From Muscardinus avellanarius (Eukaryota; Chordata; Mammalia; Rodentia; Gliridae): a DNA stretch of 64,000 nt. Position numbers and translations under genes: made by a program. The stretch is from positions 27,420,554 through 27,484,553 of the forward strand of contig OY726569.1 in the NCBI GenBank assembly GCA_963383645.1. Reading direction: 5' to 3'. Below the pieces are notes generated by a model. That model was given only the letters and a program-made list of their open reading frames with translations, had not been told where the DNA came from and searched no databases. Positions 11,621-23,839 of this stretch are shown piece by piece; within the stretch, counting starts at the first letter, position 1, and every line of letters starts with the position of its first letter.

Positions 11621-12720
11621 AAGCATAAAAATATTAAGGGCTAATGTTCCTAATTTTCAGACTGATTATGAAACTACATTAATCAAAATAATGGTGTAGC
11701 AGTGTCAGAATCTAGGAATAGATAAATGGAGAGTAGATAAATAAATTTTATAGTAGTCATTTAATGAGAGTTCTTTCATAAAAAGAATAAATTATTTACC
11801 TAATGCTCAGAGTGAGTAGTAAAACATTATGAAAATTATTATGAGACTATGGCATATTTCTTCTTCACATTTATCTACTATAAGTCACATAGATTGAACA
11901 ATTGCTTTGATTCACTAAACACTGAATAAAAGCTTAGTTTTGATGCCTTAAATTAGATATCCATGATATTTTTAAATAGCCCTTCATTGTACTGTTTTCA
12001 AAAAGATTTAGATCACTCTTCTTGTCTGATATTTCATGAACAAGAAAAAGAGATGGGATACTCTTGGTTTTCCAGTATCAGGTTATACAACAACTAAGTT
12101 TCTTTTCAAAAGAAGAAGGAGAGTAACACACACTAAGGAAGATGCCTACTATTACTACTGACATTAGAAGTTAGGGTACGCACAGGTATTGTGGGTCTTG
12201 CTCTCCTGAACTAGACACTAAATGAATTTCTTCTAAAGAAGGATGTGTTCCAAACAACTGTGCCCCACCCAACAGATAGGCCATCCCTGTATCTTCCTGG
12301 GTCTTTCATTATATTATTGGGAGCTCAGAGGATATAGAGCAAAACCAGGATCCATTTCCCACAATCAATTCTGAATGACCACTGACCATGAAAACCTCTG
12401 GCAACCTCTCTTGATAGACCCCTGGCCCACACACCCCAGCCCTTAACCCTGGGCATCAGCTGCTGCTATACAAGAACATGATCTCAGGAACTCAACATCT
12501 GTCTTACTCACCTCTTCACTGAGAACAGATCTTCCCATATTATGGCAGAGACCTCTGCTGGTGACCGGGTGGCCAGACTCTGTTCTCTCATTAGTCTTTT
12601 CTGTGAAAAATACCAGGAGAAGTACTCACATGCTGGGCAGGATGTGTTATTGGCTTATTTTGCTGGTTCCTCAGGCACTATCTAGGGAGAGATTTAATTC
12701 AAGTGTTTGCGTTTTATTGT
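11621..12720. other. Intergenic, nothing recognised
   Basis: No supported gene. The boundary with the LTR at 12,721 is set by a TG start. Confidence 0.45.
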
Positions 12721-13206
12721 TGTAGGCTAGTAAAGAAAAGAGGCCTTTGTAAAGAGTGTCAGCAAATGATTGACCATAGAGGTGATGGATGTCAAGGCCT
12801 GCCTTGACATAAACAGGAAAAACTTAAGGCCTGAGAACAAAGGAGGGGAGCAAGAGGAAGTTAGTTTAGAAAATGTTTCAGTTAGATCAAAGGCCATCTG
12901 GTGTTTTGGACAAATTCATGTAAACCACATCCTGGAAAATATGTCAAAACAAACTCATAACCATCTATGCCCTCCTGCAAAACTGCAAACTTTACATAGT
13001 TGCTGTGTTTATGTAAAGGTCAACCAATCAGTTTTGTACAACAAAAACTTCATTGCAAAGGTATAAAAGATGCTTGCTAACTATGATCGGGGCCCTTGCT
13101 ATCTCTGCTGTGACAGATGAGGCTTGCGTCCGGATTTGAATATGTATTAAAGGCTTGAATTTTAATTTAAGCCGGTGATCTTCTTGTTCAGATGCACTCT
13201 GTAACA
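12721..13206 (+). repeat. 5' LTR of a gammaretrovirus-like (ERV1) provirus
   Basis: About 486 bp bounded by TGT...ACA. Contains a CCAAT element (caaccaatcag, about 13,021), a TATA-like 'ggtataaaag' (about 13,060) and ATTAAA (about 13,147) at plausible U3/R spacing. It is directly followed by a primer-binding site and a leader, so it is a 5' LTR. No 3' LTR was found in the window. Confidence 0.75.
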
Positions 13207-13208
13207 TC

Positions 13209-13226
13209 TGGAGGCCGCAGAGAGAT
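13209..13226 (+). other. Retroviral primer-binding site (tRNA-Gln-like)
   Basis: TGGAGGCCGCAGAGAGAT begins 2 bp after the LTR's terminal CA, the standard position. It resembles the complement of the tRNA-Gln 3' end as I recall it (about 14 of 18), so the tRNA assignment is tentative. Confidence 0.55.
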
Positions 13227-13558
13227 GCCATGCAGAACTCTTCCTGGTCCAGGTCTCGGGTTCCAAGGAGAACAGGCTTGAGAGTTCTCTAAAGTCATCC
13301 AAATTTCTGAAGCCTCAACTCGTCGCCTGACAATATCAGGTAAGACAGGCCTGTCATTCAGATTTTCTGGTTTCTGGGGAGCGCTCCATTTGGGACCGTG
13401 GAAAAGCAGGATGCTGCATTATTTTCCAGGTCCATGCCTGCTGCTGTGATGACAGCCAGAGGCTCTGGTAAATTGTCTGTCGGTCTGGAAATTTTCGTTG
13501 TGGGGTTTTTCTTTCTGTAGTCCATCGCTTTGTTTTGTCTCTGTGGTTTGGTGTTGAC

Positions 13559-14413
13559 ATGGGGCAGGGATCGTCCTCCTCAGGGACCCTGTCTCCCTTG
13601 GAATGTTTTCTTAAAAATTTTCAGGATTTCAAGAAACGAGGAGAATATTATGGCGTAATAGTTGATGCTTTCATTTTAAAACATCTTGTGAGCTTGATTG
13701 GCCAACATATGGTGTCGGATGGCCCTCAAATGGCACTTTAGATAAAAATATTTGTTTTGCAGTTCAAAATGTTGTCTATGGACCCAGTCAGTGCCTGGCA
13801 CAGCACCCTGATCAAATACCCTGTATAGACATTTGGATTGATATATTACGTGACCAGCCTTCATGGCTTAAAGGGTATCAACTGGAGTCGGAAAGAGTCT
13901 TTAAGGGACAAGTCCTTGTTACTGACCTCTGGAATCTTGTCACAGGCCAACTGCCTAATCGGACACAGTGGTCGAGTCTGGGACCCCTTCCTCCCCAGAT
14001 CCTTCTGCCTCCGGTCCTGGAGGAATCTAATGAAGAAGTTCCAGTCCTCCTTAGGCTGCCCTTCTATGCTCCCTCAGGCTTGGCCCCCTCTGAAAAGGGA
14101 ACCAAATGGTCTCAGTCTCCCAACTGGGACCATCCTAGGTCAACAGAACCCCTCAAGCCCAGACTTTCAGGTGGGGATAAGACTTTCAGTCCTTCCCATA
14201 ACCGGTCTGGGGCCCCATTTAACTCACAGGAAATTGCCACTGCTCCCATTCTCCCACTCTGGGAAGTGGCAGAACAGGATTCGTGAAGTTGCCCTTTCAT
14301 GGTTTATGTCCCCTTCTCCACTAGTGACTTATACGATTGGAAAAACCAAAATCCCTCTTTTTCTCAGAACCCCCGAGGTTTAATTTCTCTTTTAGAAAGT
14401 GCTGAGGTGTTCT

Positions 14414-14414
<1 letters not shown>
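13559..14414 (+). pseudogene. Decayed ERV1 gag (matrix to start of capsid)
   Basis: A splice-donor-like caggtaag lies in the leader at 13,337-13,344. The Gag frame opens with ATG at 13,559 encoding MGQ, the myristoylation start of gammaretroviral matrix, and is stopped at 13,739-13,741. Gag-like sequence continues in other frames: a Pro-rich middle part up to about 14,283, and a capsid-start-like stretch ([10 protein letters not shown], in a different frame) at about 14,305-14,335. All of it ends at the GT microsatellite at 14,415. Pol, env and the 3' LTR are absent, so this is a truncated, frameshifted, non-functional remnant. Confidence 0.75.
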
Positions 14415-14458
<44 letters not shown>

Positions 14459-14515
14459 TGAAAAAGTAGAGGGGGAGAGAGACAAAGAGAGAGAGAGAAA
14501 GAGAGAGAGGAAGAG
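14415..14515. repeat. (GT)n then (GA)n-rich microsatellite
   Basis: About 21 GT units (14,415-14,457) followed by a GA-rich stretch to about 14,515. It marks the break point of the provirus. Confidence 0.9.
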
Positions 14516-14684
14516 AATAGGAGGGGTTTGTTGGTGTAGCAGGGTTGGTGAAAGAATACCTTTTTTAAAATTGGTGATATAGGTTCTTTTTATGTTTCTT
14601 AAGGCAGTACAATTAGAAATGTCTGAATAAGATTCTTTTTTAGGGTTTAAAATCTGAGCCTTCAGTCAATCTGAGGAGAAGAGA

Positions 14685-15210
14685 ATGATGAAATCCTTGA
14701 TCCTGTGGCTTCATCTGAGCTGTGAGTTTGAACATTTAATGGGAAGATGAAATGTGATATTTGAAGTTATGGTCTATGCTAGGTCTGTGGGTATAATCAC
14801 AAATAATCACAAATACTTTTGCCCTCTAAATGAAGGGAGGGTTAGAGGCTGATGTAATGATAATATAGATTCTGGGGAATGAATATCCAGTACCCAACCA
14901 GTCTTCTTGTCTGACCACAGTCTTTTTGCACAGGTGTGAGCAGCCAACAGAAAGATGTGGAGCAGAGTCCTGCATCACTCAGCATTCCAGAGGGAGCCGC
15001 AGACTCTCTCAACTGCACTTACAGCAACAGTGGTTTCCGGTACTTTTGGTGGTACAGACAGTATTCTGGGAGAAGCCCTGAATTGCTGGTGTCCATATAC
15101 TGCAGTGGTGACAAAGATGAAGGCAGAGTCACAGCGCAGCTGATGTCTGTCCCTGCACATCAGAGGCTCCCAGCCCAGCGACTCAGCCACCTACCTCTGT
15201 GCAGTGAGAA
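14685..15210 (+). pseudogene. TRAV12: TRAV12-like V gene, frameshifted
   Basis: T-cell receptor alpha V segment. The leader exon is 14,685-14,721 (MMKSLILWLHLS, donor gtgagt) and the V exon starts after caggtgtgag at 14,934. Framework 1 ([14 protein letters not shown]), the first Cys (LNCTYSN) and the [14 protein letters not shown] block match the TRAV12 group. After GRVTAQL about 20 bp equivalent to the framework-3 loop are missing and the frame shifts. The conserved DSATYLCAV end is still legible in another frame up to 15,210. One deletion therefore appears to be the only inactivating lesion. A 23-RSS follows directly. The provirus ends about 270 bp upstream. Confidence 0.85.
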
Positions 15211-15249
15211 CACAGTACTCCCCAGACGTCTGCAGCTGCACCCAAACTT
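15211..15249 (+). other. 23-RSS of the TRAV12-like pseudogene
   Basis: Heptamer cacagta (15,211-15,217), 23-bp spacer, nonamer cccaaactt (15,241-15,249). The heptamer differs from consensus at its last base and the nonamer is poor. Confidence 0.7.
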
Positions 15250-16012
15250 TCTGGGCCCAAGGGGCCTGAGGGAGAGCAGAGACACAGGCAGAAGGTTCTG
15301 TGAGCTGAGATGCCATGGCAAGGAAGAGTGACAGGGAGGGCTTCATGGACTGGGCAGGACTGGAACCATCTGAGAAAACTAACCCTGAAGGGAAAGGAAA
15401 TGCATGATGCTAGTCTGGTTGTGAAAGTGCTGAAGTTTTTTCTTTCCACTGTAATTACAAATATTTTATTAAGGTATGTACAAAGCGGTGAAAATATTCA
15501 ATGTATATATCTGGATAAGTCTGAAGAAAAGCATATAACCATGAAACTATCCCCATAAACAATGACATAAATATAACCATCACTTCTAACGGTTTCCTTC
15601 CTCTTTCTATTTTAAAAATTAAATGGCAATTGGTATACAAAAAGGTGGACATATTTAGTTTATTTAAATTCATTTTACTGTCATTTTATGTCATATGTTT
15701 ACTCAGAAGTGCAAATAGTTTAATGATGCTTTTCTTAATGAAAGAAAATATTTCAATATAACAGATATTTCTTCAGGTTATCAGCCCACCTCGGTCTTTT
15801 TCATTCAGGTCTCAAGATATTTGAGGTCTTGCATCAGGAGTGTAATCCCAGGAGAGAAATACAAAGGGAAGAAAGTAGTCATAATAATGAACTTTGAAAA
15901 CATTTCAAATCATGTATTATTTTAATTTTAAATATTGTACCTCATCTCTACTCTCACCTGCCATCAGGCTCCTGGATTAGATAAGGACACATGTTGTGGG
16001 TAAAAAGAAAGA
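15250..16012. other. Intergenic, nothing recognised
   Basis: AT-rich DNA between the V pseudogene and the solo LTR; no supported feature. Confidence 0.45.
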
Positions 16013-16564
16013 CTAGTGTGTCAGGGTCCAGCCCTAGCAGGAGTCGGAGTCTTTGTGGTTGGTGAGAGAAGAGTCGAGGTCGCGAGAGAAGATGCTGACA
16101 CATGATATCAGATGCAAACTTCTCTAACTTTATTCAGGACTTGCTACAGGTTTTATGCTTCCTTTCTTGGCAGGATATCACTATCATGCAAGCAGAAAAC
16201 TTCAAGGGTAGAAAAAGTCTTTAACAACCTTCAGGGCAAGGCGCCAGATATTTTTCTAAATCACAAAAAGTATGTTTTGCCTCATATCATAAGGTCAGCT
16301 TGAACTTAGTCTTATATGTTGGCCCATACTTTGTCCTTGGAAAAAAAGATCCTTGATGACTGAGTCTCTCACACACCGCTCCCCATCTGTTTTAGTTATA
16401 ATGCTTATAAACAAAGTTCCAATTATGCATTTTAATCCAAATAATTTCAAAATAATACTTTTGAATGGGAAGAGGCCAGTCTTTCTTGCGGGGGACTCAA
16501 GCCTTTGGGAGTGCCCTGGCCAAGCCTTTGGTCAAAGCTTCCACAAGATGCTGTAGCACTAGTG
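16013..16564 (-). mobile_element. Solo LTR, ERV2/ERVK-like, with perfect 6-bp target duplication
   Basis: The 540-bp LTR spans 16,019-16,558 and on the minus strand runs TGCTACAG...CCTGACA. It is flanked on both sides by ctagtg (16,013-16,018 and 16,559-16,564). The minus strand has AATAAAG (complement of about 16,128-16,134) upstream of a CG-containing U5-like end. The 6-bp duplication is typical of class II elements. No internal retroviral sequence is present, so this is a recombined solo LTR. Confidence 0.75.
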
Positions 16565-18032
16565 TCAGTGTGAGAACTGGTTAAAAATAAAAGCTCTGGT
16601 GGCTGCAGAGATCAAAGTTCAGAGAGAGTCTATGTTACTGTTTCTGAAAAAAGTCTGAGGAGAACCCAGAACCTTGGCCTCTGCCTAGACTCCTATGTCT
16701 GATATACGGCATGATTCCAGTAAGTATTATATCACTAATGGTCTATTTGCTCTTACATTGTACTATTTTATATATTTCAAGGTTGGTTCTAGAATTAAAT
16801 GAAATAACAGTATCATAGGCTTAAGAGCAGATATAAAATTGAAATTCTTTTGGCCATAACTTGTCAGGGAAAGAATGTAAAGATGAGGAAGGCCTAAGCA
16901 TAAATTTGATTAAGTTGATTTGATCCCTCCCACTTTGAATTGATGGGGCCAGACTGCTGATCTTTCATGAATAAGAACCAAGTACTGACGTCATTGGCTT
17001 TTATCTTTCTTGGAGTAGAATGAACCCTTCTGGCAATGGTGGCTGTTAATGGCAGAGGTCTATTTTGTGGAGAATGGTCAATTGTGAGCCAAGATTAACC
17101 AAAACACATAGCATCTGGGTACTGACTGCACTGGCTTGGGAAAGGGGATTTAGATTGCATACCAACAGTATCTACTATTAACATGGAATTCCCCTGGTTG
17201 GTACATTATAAATTTTAATTTCCATATCTACTTCTGGAAGTGTATATAGTTCTTACCATTATTAAAGAATTGAAATAATTTTGGTTCAAGTAATTATTAA
17301 CAGAAAAGATAAAAATAAATATAAAATAATTATTCAAAGCTAAGTCTTAGAACAGTTCGAGTTAGTAACCATGGAACCAGTTATTATTATCTTATTTCTC
17401 TGGGAATGATTCTCTGACACTGTGCTTACAACTTGCAGCTTGGTAGAAATGGCTCACATGGTTTTGTCCAGTGTTAATTTCCTGTGTAGGGATATATATG
17501 TATATATTTTTCTCACATATCACAATCAGTGCCTATAAAACAAGAGTGTGGTTTTGCTGTACACAGTTTTAAAAACCTCTGAATTAGTTGTCATCATTTA
17601 AACATTTGGACTTCATATTAGAAACTGGGTTGCTAGCTTTTCTATAAAATGGAACGATCTAGGAACACTAAACTCTGGGGCATAGGGCAAAAGTTCTGCT
17701 TGAACATGTAATTACTTTGATATTTACTTGTTTTATTTTTAATGTTTACTATTTATTTCAAAATATGAATTAATCTTAATATAAAATATTAAATTATTGT
17801 GTGACCTAAAGAGGCTGTTAACTACCCTCAGCCTCTATTTCCTTATCTGTAAAATGCAGGGGTATAATTAGGTAATTGCTATTTAGTAGTTTTTCCAAAA
17901 ATTTTGCTAGCTTTACAAGAACACCTTTTTGAGGTCTGAACACCTATTACTTAGCCTTCCTTATGTAGAAAATGAAAGCTAATTTTTTGGGAAATTTCCA
18001 TGTTTCTCCATACAGTTAATAATAATATATCT

Positions 18033-18035
<3 letters not shown>
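16565..18035. other. Intergenic; isolated CRE and a MIR scrap
   Basis: No gene seen. A perfect CRE palindrome TGACGTCA next to ATTGG lies at 16,986-16,997. A short MIR-like piece (ccttatctgtaaaatgcagg) lies at about 17,840. Confidence 0.5.
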
Positions 18036-18096
<61 letters not shown>

Positions 18097-18320
18097 GAAA
18101 AGGAGGAGAAGGGGGAGGAGGAGAGGAATTCACCCACTATCAAAACATAGGAGATAGTGTTCTCTGTGGATAGGCAAGAAAGAATTCCAGGAAGAAGGAG
18201 CCAAGGCAGTAGGAAGAGGAGAGGAAAAAAGAAAAAAGAAAGAAAAGAAGGGGAAGGCAAGGAGAATAAATTTGAAGAAGAAAGAAAATGAGGAATAGGA
18301 GCGTGAGGGAAAGAGAAACA
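18036..18320. repeat. (AG)n microsatellite and long purine tract
   Basis: About 28 AG units (18,037-18,093), then more than 200 bp of strongly purine-biased sequence (aggaggagaagggggagg and similar). Open frames through it on the minus strand are Ser/Leu repeats and not genes. Confidence 0.9.
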
Positions 18321-20210
18321 GGTATCAACTCATAAATAAAAGAGTTTTAATTGGATATGATATTATGGCCTCTTTCACAAGTCAATAAAAAATGCTTTCT
18401 TTCCTCAGTGTATGAGAATTAGGAAATGTAGACAATGTCTATCTGACAATCAAGATGTTACCAAACTTTGCCATCCTGAAGGATCTCCAGGTGACACACT
18501 TTCTCTTGTGAAGTCCTAAGGCAGGTGCAGGGATGGACTTTATACTCTTAGATCTGTCAAACACCCCTTGTAAGGTGAAGACAATGTCCTGACCCTAAAG
18601 AAACCAAGAACATTGTAGGCGGGTGGGGCTCCCTCAACATCAGAGCCCCATCTGGAGCTGGGTGGAAAAGCTCAAGCTCAGAGGTGCTGACAGTGGGATG
18701 CATATGGGTGTGGCTGTCCATGTGTTCAAAAACCAGCAGACCTGATGCCACATCATGGCCACTGGCCTCGGTATCAGAGGATGAGAGAAAGTGATGTGGT
18801 AAATGCACCATTCTCCAAAAATAGAGATGGTGTGCTGAACAGATTATTCAAGATTAAATGTTTGTCTTTTTGTCTCAGAGTCCCATCTAAGTCAGGCTCC
18901 ACGCTTATTACAGGTAAACAGGCTTCTACTTAGGAGCCATAATCCAGAGAGCCTCTTGGTGGGCATGAGGCCATGAAGCCTTTGTAGCTTTCAGGACAGC
19001 TGGGCCTCTTCAGATCCCTGTGAAGGTGATTGATAAGGAACAACAGTCTTCAGCTTCTGTCACCTCCTAATGATCTGTCTCTGGAAATAGATCCTCATAT
19101 GCCCCACACCTCAGAGTTGCTCATGTTGCGCACAATGATTCCACTATAGAGTTGTTCCAGCACCCTGGGCTAGGGCTTGAAGCTAAAGTGAATAAAGGAA
19201 GAAGCCATAAAGCCACAGAGGCACCAATGAGCTGTCCAGGGTCCTGAATTTCATTGCCTGTATGTCTAACTGATGCGATCCACGCCCATAAGCATTTTTT
19301 TAAATAGAAAGATGAAAACAAATATTAGGCACATATTACATGTGATACAAAGAATCTCTGAGCCTTTCCCCTTCTCCTTCTCTACTTTATCTCCTGTAGT
19401 ACTTGCCTTTTACCTGGCCCAGTGCAACCTGCCCACCACTTACATTCTTTGCTGTTTGCCCTCATTTGCATTTTATTTCAGACAATGAGATCCAGATTCA
19501 ACACTGTGGTGCTATCCTTATCCCGAAAGGCACCTTTGAATAGCTTTCCTCCCGATTTCTTAACTGAAGTTTCATTTCCTCTGAGAGAGAGAAGAATTGC
19601 CCAACAGAGAGAAATGATTTTGGGAGGAAATACTACAATGTAAAATATGTTCTCTCTTCTGAAGTAGCATCAAAAGCCTAATGCTTAACATCATCATGAT
19701 CTATAAGATTCAGCTTCCCTGTGCATGTCCAAACAGAGAGGGGCAAAATCAGTTGGATTTGAAAGAGTAACTCTACCAATGGACTTCCAAGAAAAGTAAA
19801 ATATGCCTTTGTTTTTTGTCTACCAAATAAAAAAGGATACTTTTTTATTACTTTTATAATTGCCCATTAAGTATAATTACCAATATACAGTAGGTACAAA
19901 GGAAAGAATAATATATTAACCTGTTAACAGACATACTCTAAGCAAAGTCCACGGTGTGGAAATTCTTCAAGACAACTTTTCAATAATAAGCGACAAGGAG
20001 TTAAGTTGAATGAAGTGACCTAAAGATTAAAATAAGGTGGATGCTGACCATCTCCAAAGATCCCAGAGACAATCCAATTATCCTTGCCTCAGGGAGAATC
20101 TCCTGGCCATTCCTGCCCACAGCCATCTCTACCAACTCATAGAAAGTCCTGAACCTACCTCTGTTAAATTATACAGTGGGGTTAAAAAAACGTTTCAGTT
20201 GCACTAGCTA
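18321..20210. other. Intergenic, nothing recognised
   Basis: No V segment or confident repeat found. Confidence 0.45.
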
Positions 20211-20214
20211 AATT

Positions 20215-20345
20215 CACAGTGCACTTATTAAACATTATCTCATTCACTCCTCATAATCACTTTTTGAACAAGGCAATTTGCAGAGAATTGATCTCACTTT
20301 ATAAATGAGAAAACTGTTATCCAGAGATGTGAAGTGGCTTTAACC
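20215..20345 (-). mobile_element. MIR-type ancient SINE remnant
   Basis: 'attatctcattcactcctca' and 'tttataaatgagaaaactg' are the reverse-complement core of MIR elements. Confidence 0.55.
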
Positions 20346-21930
20346 ATTGACTTAGCCAAACGCAGAAATCCTTCTAGTCATCTTTGTGCCCTATGGCAAC
20401 CTGCCTGTGTTTTTATGTCTCAGCTCCCCCAAAGACAACAGGTTTTTAAAATACTCTTGCACTTTTACCTCTCACAACACTGGATGAGGCACTGGATCTG
20501 TTCTCTGGATCTGTCTCCACACAGCCCTAGGGCTGACACGGACACTCTGGCTCTGCTCTAAGGGACATCTGTGGCAAAAGCTCAGTTACTTCAGGAAAAG
20601 CATCACTGCATCTCCAAAATATTTAGCTTTGGGGAATAGAAAGGAGGAAAGTAAATGAGGCCTTTTGAGGCCAGCACAGCCTTAGTTTTACCTCTAGGTC
20701 CTGGGCTCTAAACTGAAAAAGTACCAAAAAATGCTACAGTGGGAAAGACAATTACCTTTAAAACTCAGCATTTCATCACAATTAATAAGCTTCAAATTGA
20801 TCAAAGTCCAGAAACCATTCATCACATAATCCAGTTAGCAATCAACAATGCAGTTCTGTGGTTTTGCCTTAAAATTATCTTTTAAAGATATTTTAAAAGC
20901 CAGTTAAATACACTCTGATGTGCGTTGTTTCCTCTGTATGTGATGTGTTTCGATCTCCTCATCCTCCACCCAAGCAAATTTTCAGATTTCTTCTGTATTA
21001 TGGTTTCCAGAAACATGATTACTGAAATGGTATAAACATATCTTGTCCCCACTAAAACTCTTGTGGAGGCTTATCAATCCACTGTGGAGGTGGTGAGAGG
21101 TGGTGCATCTTAGAGATGAATGGGTCATCATAGCCCTTCCCCTAAAATGGATTAACGTTCTTCAGAGCTGGGTTAGTTCCCTTATGATTGGGTTAGACTG
21201 GAGTAGGTATTTCATGGGTTAGACTGGAGTAGGTCTTTCTGACTGAGTTAAGTCTCACAGTACTGGACTGATTACTGAGGGAGTGCATTGTTATGAAGGA
21301 GTCTAGATTTCTCATTCTCTCTCTTGCCAAGTGACCTCTTCCACAAGTCACTGTGCACGTTCACAGCTCCCTTCATGATGCCCTCTCTGTGTGAACTTCT
21401 TTTCTTTACAAAGTATCTAGCCTCAAGTATTTTGTTATAATAACACAAATATATTAAGAAAATTAGAATATTTTTCTCTTTGTTCTCTCTGTGCTGATGA
21501 AAAGTTTCAGCCATTATTTCTTTAAATATTTTTCTTTCCTTCACTCTCTCTCTTCTAAGTTTTTATTTACACATATAAATGACCCCTTAATTTTTTTTTA
21601 CCATAGATCATGAATTCTATTTCGTTTTTTCTTCAACTCATTTTCATTTCGCTTCAGATTGAACAATTCCTATGGATTTTTTTTCAAGTCCAGTGAACCT
21701 TTTCCCTGTGGTTTCCAATCTGTTACACATCATAATTTATTTTATATCAGTAATTTAATTGTTTTTCATCTCTACAAGTTCTATTTTTACTTTTCTATGT
21801 CTCTAATTTTTCCCCTTTAGGTTCATATAGTTCTTTTCATTCATTATTACATTTTATTACATATAAGTCAATAATTTAAGATAGTATTTTATAATAATTA
21901 TATCATCTGTTTTATTTCTGTTTCTATTGA
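20346..21930. other. Intergenic, nothing recognised
   Basis: A short direct repeat (gggttagactggagtaggt, twice at about 21,189-21,233) is the only structure noted. Confidence 0.45.
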
Positions 21931-21942
21931 TTGATTTTTCTC

Positions 21943-22150
21943 CTTTTTTTTGCGGGTCTGGGGATGGAACCCAGGGGCATTTGATCTCCAAGCTACACCC
22001 CCTGCTCTATTTTTTATTCTTAATTTGAAACAGGGCCTCACTAAGTTGCGGAGGGCCTCACTAAGTAGCTGAGGCTGTCCCTGAACCGCAGTCCTCCAGT
22101 CTCAGCCTCCTAAATGCTGGGATTACAAGCGTGCACCACCATGCCTGGCT
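21943..22150 (-). mobile_element. B1-dID-type SINE
   Basis: T-run, ID-like tail (ggggatggaacccaggggc) and B1-like head (gggattacaagcgtgcacc), flanked by the 10-bp duplication gatttttctc (21,933-21,942 and 22,151-22,160). Confidence 0.9.
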
Positions 22151-22160
22151 GATTTTTCTC

Positions 22161-23830
22161 TTTCTAATAGATTATATTTCTCTGCTTTTTCACATGCCTG
22201 ATAATTTTGATGACATTAGATTATATTTTATATTGTTGGAGACTGCATTTCATTATACTGTTTTAAAAGGCATTACATGTACTGTTCACTAAAGTAATTT
22301 TCTTACTTATCAGTTTTTTCTTTTGAGACTTGCTTTTTTAATCTTTACTTGAACATACTTTATTCTGGGCTCCATCTCACTACTACTACATTATCCTTCT
22401 GAGGATTCTGGTACCTTTCCCATGTATTATAACATCTGAGTCCTGCCTGCTCTGAAGACAACTATGCCCACCACAGTGTAAACTCTGGAAATTATTTTAC
22501 CTATCTTTTGCTTTGGAGAGTTCCTTTGTATATGTACAGATCAGCCAAAGATTAACAATGAGTGTGGAAGTCAATCCGTATGGCACTCTCCTTTTTTTAA
22601 AAAAATGAAACAGAAGTCACAGCACTAGGTTTCCATTATATTTTATAAATATATCAGGCATGATGCACTAAGAAAACACCAGTTCTTCATCACAGATTAT
22701 GTGAGAAGCACAGATTCCTTGAGTTGCATGCGGCTTCCTCTGCCAGGTGGCAAGTGCCTCAGGATGAACAGGGGCAACTCAGTTGGTGTTGTGGAGGAGA
22801 GGACAAAGGACCTTCCAGGCAGAAGGATTCTTCGTTTTCCACTGGACCCACAGGGACATATGCAGAGGAGAAGCCTCAGACTATCTTGCTTAATAGTTGT
22901 CTAAAAGAAATAGAGTCTAAAAGAAATAAAGGATGCAATTGCTGAGAACACCTACTTCCTTTCGGCATCTGCGTGCGCGACAACCTTCCACGTAGCTAAA
23001 TTGGCATATAGCCCCAAGAGAGGGTGTCATCTCTGGCCAAAATACTCCTCCACTTTTAGATATTATTTCATAACTATTATTCTTTTGGTAATGATTCTTT
23101 TAACTCTCCACACAAATTGCTCCGGTGATGTAAGATCAGGACTGTGAGAGAAACTGAGTCCGTGGAAAATAAACTTTCTGGTAATTTGTCTAAGCCTCTA
23201 AACGTCCTCGGCTTTGTTCAAGTGGTAATAAAATCTAATTAGAATTCAGATGCAGTGGCAGCATTCCCGTAACAGCAATTACAAAATGCGGATTTTCCCT
23301 CTATCTCTGACTTTCATTAATACACAGTAAAAGCATTAAGTTAACTGAAACCATTAGCCCTAAAGGGGAGGCAACCGGTAACTGTTTATCCTTGCGATCC
23401 TGCCTAGATACGGAGAAGATAAACTTTATGAGCAGCTAATACTGCCCAATACAATAGAGCTGAAGGCTAGGAAAATTCTTAACCTTTACACCCAGTATGA
23501 GCCGCTGCCCGAGACAAAGAGGCGCCACGTGGCTAAGAAATGAGTATGTCAGAACAAAGGATAGATATAATAAATGTGTAAAAGAAAGGAAATATGGTGA
23601 GAATAAGAAAGGATTCTTGTATGAAGAAGAGCTTATCATGAGATTGTGCCAAATGGGAAAGAAAGGAATTAGAAAGATCAAAAGCAGGTTGCAGAAGGAT
23701 TGTGATGTGGAAATGGATTATTAAAAGAGGAATAGGTTTCTAATAAGCCTATCGTTTGAGGAAAAGGGTTCAGCAGCTAAGGAAATACATCTGACAACTA
23801 AATCTAAATTTTTCATGGTATTTTTTGGTG
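22161..23830. other. Intergenic, nothing recognised
   Basis: Short basic frames around 23,500-23,720 are A-rich and have no family resemblance I can name. Confidence 0.4.
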
Positions 23831-23839
23831 TTTTATCTG

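Noticed and set aside
17951..18328. Ser/Leu-rich minus-strand frames.
   Set aside because: Translation of the AG microsatellite and purine tract.
23436..23724. Possible small basic protein with Lys/Arg-rich composition.
   Set aside because: A-rich DNA, no similarity recognised, and opposed by an equally open minus-strand frame.
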